A stretch of DNA of 64,000 nucleotides from Pseudovibrio zosterae (GTDB lineage: Bacteria; Pseudomonadota; Alphaproteobacteria; Rhizobiales; Stappiaceae): assembly GCF_033843645.1 (NCBI RefSeq), contig NZ_JAWXVZ010000013.1:1-64000 (forward strand), in the 5' to 3' direction. Each line of letters opens with the position of its first letter. The stretch's first letter is position 1. Below, in pieces: positions 9,306-16,515 of this stretch. Under the pieces are notes generated by a model that had not been told where the DNA came from, searched no databases, and saw only the letters and a list, made by a program, of their open reading frames with translations. Both the position numbers and the translations under genes were made by a program.

Positions 9306-10064
9306 ATGTCCGAAGCCGGTTTCGAGCAGCAGAGGTGCCTCGTGTCCGCCATTCCTCGATTCCTATTGGTTGTCCCAATCCTCGCCTTCTCAGTTTCTCT
9401 TGGGCAGCCTTTGCTCTTGGGGTCTGATATCTCCGGTTTGCATTTTCTGCAGGTTCAGGCTTCAGCCTTGGCTGAGGAATTGCTGAGCACACCTTCTGCT
9501 GATGCTTCAGAACGAGAAACTGACACCCAAAGGTTCATGCCAATTGAGGGTGCTGCTCCTTCCCCGAAAGGTTTTGATGCATTCTGCGAGGACAACCCCG
9601 CGCAATGTGAAAGTGCTGGCGCGGGTGAGTTTCCAACTGGAATGCGGCTTGATGTTCGGCGGTGGGCGCAACTTCAGAAGGTCAATCGGGAGGTTAATGC
9701 AGCAATAAATCGTGTTCCTGATCAGGTGCTCTATGGGATTGCAGAGCAATGGGCCTTCCCAAAGCAGGGTGCGGGGGACTGCGAGGACTTTGCTCTCGAA
9801 AAACGCCGGCTGCTCCTTGCTCTCGGTTGGCCCATGGAGACACTCCTTGTCACTGTCGGGGTTGACCGAGAAAAGCGTGGTCATGCAGTCTTGACGGTGG
9901 TGACAGAGCAAGGCGACCTTGTGCTGGACAGCAAAAGCCCTGCCATACTGCCGTGGTATGCGACGCCCTATCGATATACTTGTCGCCAGTCCGCTGTCTC
10001 ACCGCGGAACTGGGTACATATAGGTGACAACCGCACCACCAGCTTGCCCACTATCTGTAAGTAG
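9306..10064 (+). CDS. Transglutaminase-like cysteine protease (BTLCP, LapG-like)
   Basis: Probable periplasmic cysteine protease of the bacterial transglutaminase-like family (COG3672), whose best-known member LapG cleaves the adhesin LapA under LapD/c-di-GMP control. An N-terminal hydrophobic segment (about residues 18-38) looks like a signal peptide or anchor. The catalytic triad can be read as Cys159 (GAGDCEDFA), His193 (RGHAVL) and Asp208 (LVLDSKS). A GTG a few codons downstream is an alternative start. No LapD or large adhesin is adjacent, so whether it serves adhesion control here is open. Confidence 0.82.
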   Translation: MSEAGFEQQRCLVSAIPRFLLVVPILAFSVSLGQPLLLGSDISGLHFLQVQASALAEELLSTPSADASERETDTQRFMPIEGAAPSPKGFDAFCEDNPAQCESAGAGEFPTGMRLDVRRWAQLQKVNREVNAAINRVPDQVLYGIAEQWAFPKQGAGDCEDFALEKRRLLLALGWPMETLLVTVGVDREKRGHAVLTVVTEQGDLVLDSKSPAILPWYATPYRYTCRQSAVSPRNWVHIGDNRTTSLPTICK

Positions 10065-10240
10065 GAGTTGTACCAGCAGGTTGTGCGATCGTGGGGATCG
10101 TGCCATTAAAGGCTTTGTACGTATTCATACGTATTTCATTTTGTTGAACTTCACGTCATTTGACGCGAACACTCCGCCAAATTGCGCTTTGATTCACCGA
10201 CTACTTAGGGAACAACTGCGGCAACCAAGGGAGTTTTCTT

Positions 10241-10726
10241 GTGAAAAGGAAGCCTTCCATGAAGCGTGGCGTCAAATCAGGGCACTTGCAGCCAGATATT
10301 ATTGGCTGGCGTGAGTACGTCGCCCTCCCGGATTTTAAGATCTCAGAAATGAAAGCCAAGATTGATACTGGCGCTAGAACCTCTGCTCTTAACAGCCGGA
10401 TAGATGAGACATTTACACGTAACGGCGTGCCGTGGCTACGGTTCACCATACCGGCGCTCAAGGGCCAGCACCGTGCCATTACACTAGAAGCTGCTATTCA
10501 TGATCAGCGTATGATCAAAAATACCAGCGGTGTGCCTGAAGAGCGCTACATCGTAAAGACTAGCCTCATGCTCGGTTGGCACAAGTGGCATATTGAGGTG
10601 TCTCTGGCCAATCGTGAAAACATGGGCTTTGACATGATCCTTGGTCGTACGGCTTTTAAGGGGCGCAACGTCCTTGTGAATGCTTCAAAGTCATTTTTAT
10701 CCGGACGTCCGGTTGCCCTCAGCTGA
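10241..10726 (+). CDS. ATP-dependent zinc protease family / RimB-like retropepsin
   Basis: 161-aa protein of the putative ATP-dependent zinc protease family (PF05618), a retropepsin-like aspartic fold. The active-site signature KIDTGARTSALN follows residue 40, and GFDMILGRTAFKG near residue 130 matches the second family motif. In Pseudomonas the homologue RimB works with the glutamate ligase RimK on ribosomal protein S6 tails. Here too the gene lies directly upstream of rimK (82 bases apart). It begins with GTG at 10241 behind an AGGGAG site. Confidence 0.82.
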   Translation: MKRKPSMKRGVKSGHLQPDIIGWREYVALPDFKISEMKAKIDTGARTSALNSRIDETFTRNGVPWLRFTIPALKGQHRAITLEAAIHDQRMIKNTSGVPEERYIVKTSLMLGWHKWHIEVSLANRENMGFDMILGRTAFKGRNVLVNASKSFLSGRPVALS

Positions 10727-10808
10727 CAGCAGCGTATTCTTAAATAACAAAGCCCCAAAGACTGGTCGCCTCATTGGCGATTTTTGATTTATTGCGTGGA
10801 GAGTATCG

Positions 10809-11714
10809 ATGAAAATTGCAATGTTATCCCGAAATCCGAACCTTTACTCTCACAGGCGTCTTAAAGAAGCTGCTGAAGAGCGGGGTTTCGAGCTTGATAT
10901 TCTGAATACACTTCAATGTACAATGAACATTGCATCAAGACGTCCTGAGATTTACTATGGTGGCACCAAAGTGCCCGCATACGATGCAGTCATTCCTCGA
11001 ATTGGAGCGTCAGTTACCTTCTACGGCCTGGCTGTGTTGCGTCAGTTCGAGATGATGGGCGTTTTTCCGCTTAATGAGTCAGTCGCAATTGGCCGTTCTC
11101 GTGACAAACTGCGTTCCATGCAGTTGCTTGCACGCGATGGCATTGGTCTGCCGACAACCGCCTTTGCGCACTATCCAAAACAGTCAGAGGAAGTTCTTCG
11201 TCTTGCTGGGGGGGCTCCTCTGGTCATTAAACTGCTCGAGGGAACGCAAGGAATTGGTGTGGTGCTGGCGGATTCAGACCGTTCAGCGAAGTCAATTATT
11301 GAGGCCTTTCGCGGTGCGGACGTTAACATTCTCGTACAGGAGTTCGTAAAAGAGGCCGAAGGCAGCGATATTCGCGCAATCGTCATTGGTGGCAAGGTGG
11401 TCGCCGCGATGCAGCGCACAGGTGCGCCGGGTGAGTTCCGCTCCAATCTGCACAGGGGCGGCAAAGCAAGTACTGTGAAGATCACGCCTCAAGAGCGTGC
11501 AACAGCTGTCGGTGCGGCGAAGACATTGGGCTTGAATGTCTGCGGCGTAGATATGCTGCGTTCCAAGGAAGGGCCTGTCGTTATGGAGGTCAACTCTTCA
11601 CCGGGACTTGAGGGCGTAGAAAAGGCGACCGGAATGGATGTTGCGGGCAAGATCATTGACTTCATTGCGCGGAACGCAAGCGTCGGCAAGACGAAAACCA
11701 AAGGCAAGGGGTAG
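10809..11714 (+). CDS. rimK: ATP-grasp alpha-L-glutamate ligase RimK
   Basis: ATP-dependent ligase adding glutamates to the C terminus of ribosomal protein S6 (also reported to make poly-alpha-glutamate). Its 301 aa match E. coli RimK length. ATP-grasp landmarks are clear: LVIKLLEGTQGIGV (ATP-binding lysine/glycine loop, about residue 140), VQEFVKEAEGSDIRA, and the metal-binding end VVMEVNSSPGLEGVE. GGAGAG precedes the ATG. It sits between a RimB-like protease gene and a deacylase gene (5-base gap), apparently one operon. Confidence 0.95.
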   Translation: MKIAMLSRNPNLYSHRRLKEAAEERGFELDILNTLQCTMNIASRRPEIYYGGTKVPAYDAVIPRIGASVTFYGLAVLRQFEMMGVFPLNESVAIGRSRDKLRSMQLLARDGIGLPTTAFAHYPKQSEEVLRLAGGAPLVIKLLEGTQGIGVVLADSDRSAKSIIEAFRGADVNILVQEFVKEAEGSDIRAIVIGGKVVAAMQRTGAPGEFRSNLHRGGKASTVKITPQERATAVGAAKTLGLNVCGVDMLRSKEGPVVMEVNSSPGLEGVEKATGMDVAGKIIDFIARNASVGKTKTKGKG

Positions 11715-11719
11715 AGCCT

Positions 11720-12760
11720 GTGCTGCGTGAAAGCTTTCGAATTGGTGATGAGTCTGTTCCTTCAGGTACTCGGCAAACCGTTGAGCTGCCAATAGGAACC
11801 ATGTCTGATCACACCCCAATTGCGATGTCAGTGCATGTGGTTCATGGAAAGAGGCCTGGTCCGGTTGTTTTCGTTAGTGCCGCTGTTCATGGTGATGAAA
11901 TCATTGGTGTTGAGGTTGCGCGCCGACTTCTGCAAAACAAGGCCTTGTCGCGCCTTCGTGGCACGCTGCTGGTGGTGCCGATTGTAAACACCTTCGGCTT
12001 CATGAACCAATCTCGTTATCTGCCGGACCGTCGGGATCTAAACAGGTCCTTTCCGGGAACAGAGAGCGGCTCTATGGCGGGGCGCATAGCCAACTTGTTT
12101 TTCACCGAGGTCGTTCAGAAATCTGACTACGGTATTGATCTCCACTCCGCCGCGATCCATCGAACGAACTTGCCGCAAATTCGAATTGCGCCAAGAGACA
12201 GAGCGGGGATGGATTTGGCACGGGTTTTCGGGGCGCCGGTTACACTACTGGCCAAGGTGCGCGAAGGCTCACTGCGTCATGCTGCTGCGGAGCACGGCAC
12301 AAAGGTGCTTTTGTTTGAAGCGGGGGAGAGTCTGCGGTTTGATGAAATGGCCATTCGAGCAGGCACCTCCGGTATTCTGCGCGTGCTGCGCCATCTGGAT
12401 ATGATATCCGGGCGCGGTATTGCCCAGCCAAAGGAAAATCCGGTCATTTGTTATCGCAGCAGGTGGCAGCGTTCGCCTGCCGGCGGCTTGCTTCGAAGCT
12501 ATAAACGTACAGGGACCTTCGTGAAAAAGGGCGAAGTGCTTGGCATTATCTCCGATCCGTTTGGCGAAGTTGAACAGCAAGTGAAAGCTCAGATTGACGG
12601 TATAATCATCGGACGCACAAACCTGCCGGTGGTCTATGAGGGGGATGGGCTCTACCATCTTGCAGAGGCTAAAAGTGAAAACGAGGCCATCGATACAATC
12701 GAGAGCCTCGTTACGCAGCTTGAGAACGATCCGTTCTATGATGAGGACGAGATCATCTAG
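11720..12760 (+). CDS. Succinylglutamate desuccinylase/aspartoacylase (M14-like) family protein
   Basis: Zinc-dependent deacylase/carboxypeptidase-like enzyme of 346 aa. The N-terminal half holds the zinc ligands (VHGDEIIG near residue 55, and DLHSAA near 140) and the family Asn-Arg-Ser-Phe-Pro-Gly motif (DLNRSFPG). The C-terminal part (about 245-330) resembles the barrel-like domain common to AstE/aspartoacylase homologues. It starts with GTG 5 bases after rimK and so is almost certainly co-transcribed. Paralogues next to rimK are frequent in marine bacteria. Hydrolysis of an acylated or polymeric glutamate is my inference. Confidence 0.87.
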   Translation: MLRESFRIGDESVPSGTRQTVELPIGTMSDHTPIAMSVHVVHGKRPGPVVFVSAAVHGDEIIGVEVARRLLQNKALSRLRGTLLVVPIVNTFGFMNQSRYLPDRRDLNRSFPGTESGSMAGRIANLFFTEVVQKSDYGIDLHSAAIHRTNLPQIRIAPRDRAGMDLARVFGAPVTLLAKVREGSLRHAAAEHGTKVLLFEAGESLRFDEMAIRAGTSGILRVLRHLDMISGRGIAQPKENPVICYRSRWQRSPAGGLLRSYKRTGTFVKKGEVLGIISDPFGEVEQQVKAQIDGIIIGRTNLPVVYEGDGLYHLAEAKSENEAIDTIESLVTQLENDPFYDEDEII

Positions 12761-12778
12761 ACCGCCCTCACAACTCGT

Positions 12779-14017
12779 TCAAACCGCCTCGACCTTTTTC
12801 AAGAAGCAAGCAGTCTCGGCTTGCAGTTCCAGTATGGAAGCAGAAAGGCAGCCGAGGTTGCCAAGCAGCACACCGGATTCTTCCATGGTGCGCCGGTCGC
12901 GCTCAGCCGTTGCAGCAACGTCTTTGGTAGCGATGTCTGCGCGCTCAACCATATCCTTGCAGGCCAGGTTGATTTCATGAGCTGCGGCGGTCTGCTGAGC
13001 GATTGACGTGCTGATCGCGGCTGAGTAGACCGAAACATCCTCCATGGATTTGCTGATTGTGCCCACTGCGTCAAGATTTGCGGCCGTTGCCGCGCCAGCT
13101 TGGCTGAGGTGTGCATTCAGATCTTCCACGATTTGCTCAGTGTACTCCGCCAGACGCTTGACTTCTTCTGCCACGACAGAAAATCCAGCGCCAGCCGCAC
13201 CAGCGCGCGCCGCTTCAATTGATGCATTGAGGGCCAGAAGCTTGGTCTGGTTCGAAACTTCAGCAATGTTGTTGCAGTACTCGGCAACATCAGATGCCAA
13301 GTGGTTCAAACGCTCGCCTTGTTCACGGCATGTGCCAATGGCTTCCTGGCTTTGATCAACGGCCTTCAAGCTGAGGTCCACTTGCCGTTCAATCTCCGCA
13401 ATGGACATGGACAACTCTTCCGCTGCCGTAGCCACTGACTGTACTGCCTGATCGGCTCTCTCGGTTTCCCTCAGAGTTGCCGCTGCGTGCTGCTCGGCCT
13501 CTTCTGTTCTACTGTGGAAACCCTCTGCCCAAGACCGAACCTCTTGAATGGTGGTGCTGAGATTTGCGTAGCGCGCTGTTGCGAACTCATCATGTTCGGC
13601 AACGATCTTGCGGGCGTTCTCGCTACGATCCATTGTTTCCTGTAGTTGAAGGCTTTGCATTTGTTGCTGCTGTTGGTTTACCTCGTTGCGTTCATTGGTT
13701 AGATGAATGAGCAGCTCGACAGCCGTTGCCCAAACGCCTGTCCGGGGAGCGTCACCATATTCGGGAAGGTTTTTTCCGTCCTTCAGGGTCTGAGCGAAGT
13801 ACTGCAGCCAGACTTGAAACTTATTGGCTTTTACTAGGCCCCAAATTGAGGTCGCAATTAGAATGGTGCCGAGCAGTAGAATTGCCACACCCACCAGCTC
13901 AGATGTGCTCGTCGCAGCATGCGCCTCTTCAGTGTTGATATACCAGAAGTCTGTAATAAGTAGAATTTCCAGGGCCAGCATCGCCACTATATTTACTGCT
14001 ATGCCATTGATTTTCAT
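12779..14017 (-). CDS. Methyl-accepting chemotaxis protein without periplasmic sensor domain
   Basis: 412-aa chemoreceptor with two closely spaced N-terminal membrane helices (about residues 7-27 and 42-62) and almost no periplasmic loop, so it probably senses a cytoplasmic or membrane signal. A coiled coil leads to an MA signalling domain containing VSNQTKLLALNASIEAARAGAAG. No HAMP is evident. I choose the ATG at 14017 (GGGA upstream) over the GTG at 14029. It converges on the deacylase gene with an 18-base gap. Confidence 0.88.
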   Translation of the reverse strand: MKINGIAVNIVAMLALEILLITDFWYINTEEAHAATSTSELVGVAILLLGTILIATSIWGLVKANKFQVWLQYFAQTLKDGKNLPEYGDAPRTGVWATAVELLIHLTNERNEVNQQQQQMQSLQLQETMDRSENARKIVAEHDEFATARYANLSTTIQEVRSWAEGFHSRTEEAEQHAAATLRETERADQAVQSVATAAEELSMSIAEIERQVDLSLKAVDQSQEAIGTCREQGERLNHLASDVAEYCNNIAEVSNQTKLLALNASIEAARAGAAGAGFSVVAEEVKRLAEYTEQIVEDLNAHLSQAGAATAANLDAVGTISKSMEDVSVYSAAISTSIAQQTAAAHEINLACKDMVERADIATKDVAATAERDRRTMEESGVLLGNLGCLSASILELQAETACFLKKVEAV

Positions 14018-14890
14018 GATTAGTCCCACGCTGCCACATGCTAATACTTGAAAGCATTAGGTAGGCAGAGGTTAACAAGGTGTGAAATCGATGAAGGGTG
14101 CCGCTGGGGTATAAGTGATGAAAATTACATTATACCCGCAATATATATTTATCGATGCTAGATATTTTGGCAGGCTGTTGCGCAATGACTGATAGCCTTG
14201 AACTTGCGCTCAGTCCGGCGCTGGGCATAGCGCTGAGCCCCCCAATCCCATTTCATCATTATTGTTTTGCGTAGCTGCTCGTAATCATTCGTGCTTGTTC
14301 GTGTCAAGAATATCACTTGTAGCCTGTTGGTTGCCAAGTGTGTCCAGGGAGGTCTGGCGATAGTGTCCAGCAACTTGACAGAAGATTGGTATCCACTGGG
14401 GCCTGCGACTGTACCTTGGCCCAGTTTGTGCGACGCTGTTTGAAAGCAACGCCCTTGTTCATCTTGGCTGGTGGTATGGAAGATAAATCAATTCAAGGTT
14501 TCCTGAAGAGATTACAGGAGAAGAACAATGATCACTGACATCGTGGCACCCAAAGACATTCCTCGAGAGATGGTCAGCCAGTCTCTGTGTGACGGCTCTG
14601 TCCAAATGGGTGCGTAATCACATTGCCAAGCTGAGACGGCAGTCTGGGGGGATCGGTTGTCCGCCATCTCACCAAGATCAAGTCTTCTGGGAGTGGGCGT
14701 TTGTGGCTTTGCTGCTAGCGCTTATGGAGGATTTTTTAGGGCGCGGTTCGTTCAGTCGCACATTTAAACTCAATCAATTGCTTAGATTGCCTGAGTTGGA
14801 CTTCCAGTAAATTTGCTGTTTTTTCGGGATACGATTTGAATACTGGGAGAGCTGAATATTTCTGCCCCTATACACTTAGGGAATATTATA
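14018..14890. other. Intergenic region with only short, unsupported reading frames
   Basis: The part next to the MCP is its promoter region. From about 14,150 to 14,820 there are only short ORFs on both strands, interrupted and without recognisable family features. An adequate ribosome site (GGAG) precedes an ATG at 14528, but its frame closes after 29 codons. The stretch looks like degenerate coding sequence, perhaps an old mobile-element remnant. I cannot name it. Confidence 0.4.
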
Positions 14891-16210
14891 ATGCTGGGCG
14901 TTATTGGCATTATCGGTGCACTGGCACTTCTTATTTTTCTTGCATACAAAGGTTGGGGCATGATGCCAGCCACGGCTCTATGTTCGGTGATAGTAATCCT
15001 ATCCAATGGTGGTGACGTTTGGACCGTCATTACGGGAGACTATATCGAAGGGCTCAAAGTATTTATTGGCAGCTATTTTGTGTTGTTCGCGTTGGGTGCC
15101 ATATTCGGTCAGTTCATGGGTGATAGCGGCGCAGCTGAGGCCATTGCCTATAAGATTACAACGACCTTTGGTACCAAACATGCCATTTTGGTTGTAATTC
15201 TGGCGTCTGCGCTCCTGACTTATGGTGGAGTTCTTATCTTTGTGGTGGTCTTTGCCATCTTCCCCATTGCCAAAACGCTTTACTTCCGGGCGAGGCTGCC
15301 CAAGCGTCTCATTCTCGGCGCTTTGGGGCTGGGTACCTGTACCTTCACAATGACCGCGCTTCCTGGTAGCCCATCTCTCTTGAACATCATTCCGGCGCAG
15401 ACGATCGATAGCACGCCAATGTCTGCTCCGATTTTGGGTATCCTGTGCAGTCTGGCAATGTTCGGTATGGGATACTTCTACCTTCAACGGGAGGGGACCA
15501 AGGCCTTGCAAGCGGCTGAGTTCAATCCTTCTCATGATTATCCGGAGCTTTTAGGAGTAGAGAACCAGCAAGACCCTGATGCGTCGGCGCTTCCCAACTG
15601 GATGATCTCCGTCCTGCCAATCTTTGTGATCATCGGCAGCATTGTGGCCTTCTCCGGTGATATAGACACGGTGAAGCTTGTTTGTGTAGCGCTTGGTGGT
15701 GGCATCCTTGTAATCTTCGCAACGAGTTGGAAATATTTAGAGAATCCAGTGCAGAGCTTTAATGCTGGCGCGCAAAACAGTGTTCTTGCTCTTCTGAATA
15801 CGTCGAGTGTTGTCGCATTTGGTTTTGTGGTCAAATCCATGCCAGCGTTTCAGAGCTTTGTAGACTTTGCTATGGGGTTGGACTTCGGCATCTATACATC
15901 CATCGCGTTGGCATCCAACATCATTGCTGGCATCGTTGGTTCGTCCAGCGGTGGCCTGACTATTTTCATGCAAGGTATGGGGCAGGAGTTCATTGCGCGT
16001 GGCGCAGATCCAGACATATTCCATCGTATTGCGGCGATCGCTGCTGGTGGTCTAGATTCCTTGCCGCATTCTGGCGCGGTGATCACCATGCTTATGGTAA
16101 TGGGTCTGACGCACAAAGAAGCCTACAAAGACTTCGGGGTGGTAACCGTTGTCATACCGATGTTCGTGACAGCCTGCGCAGTGGTATTTCTGACGCTGTT
16201 ATACGGATAG
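14891..16210 (+). CDS. GntP family permease
   Basis: Polytopic inner-membrane transporter of 439 aa with about 12 hydrophobic helices. The pattern fits the gluconate:H+ symporter (GntP) family: an early GWGMMPATAL region, GGVLIFVVVFAIFPIAK near residue 110, TALPGSPSLLNIIP near 155, and a C-terminal GGLDSLPHSGAVITML signature typical of GntP-like carriers. Substrates in the family are gluconate and related organic or hydroxy acids; which one applies here is unknown. No regulator or sugar-acid enzyme is adjacent. Confidence 0.87.
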   Translation: MLGVIGIIGALALLIFLAYKGWGMMPATALCSVIVILSNGGDVWTVITGDYIEGLKVFIGSYFVLFALGAIFGQFMGDSGAAEAIAYKITTTFGTKHAILVVILASALLTYGGVLIFVVVFAIFPIAKTLYFRARLPKRLILGALGLGTCTFTMTALPGSPSLLNIIPAQTIDSTPMSAPILGILCSLAMFGMGYFYLQREGTKALQAAEFNPSHDYPELLGVENQQDPDASALPNWMISVLPIFVIIGSIVAFSGDIDTVKLVCVALGGGILVIFATSWKYLENPVQSFNAGAQNSVLALLNTSSVVAFGFVVKSMPAFQSFVDFAMGLDFGIYTSIALASNIIAGIVGSSSGGLTIFMQGMGQEFIARGADPDIFHRIAAIAAGGLDSLPHSGAVITMLMVMGLTHKEAYKDFGVVTVVIPMFVTACAVVFLTLLYG

Positions 16211-16515
16211 AGACTGCTTCCATTATTCATGCCATGTCTCGTCGCTGGCCGAAGTGCCTGCGGCGAGTTTTGCATTTGACAGATAAACGGCATTTGAGGA
16301 TGGTTACACGAATACGTGGATCTTCTGACCAGTTTGTTCTAGAAACTAGGCTGAAGCGTTATGGTGTCGTGTAGAAACGCCTGTTTGCGCTCGCCGAAGC
16401 TTGCAATTTGCTGACTTTTTAGTATACCCCTGCATACAATTAAATCGCTCCGACTCTGCGTTCTTCGCAAAAGGGGCGATGAACAAAAGACCAACACGAG
16501 TTTTCGGGGATGATC
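16211..16515. promoter_or_regulatory. Leader/promoter region of acnB
   Basis: About 300 bases without a gene between the GntP permease and acnB. It must hold the acnB promoter, but I see no sharply defined -35/-10 pair and no riboswitch-like structure. Confidence 0.35.

Noticed and set aside
14158..14810. Several 60-70-codon ORFs between MCP and GntP permease
   Set aside because: No ribosome sites or family features consistent in one frame; at most degenerate remnants.
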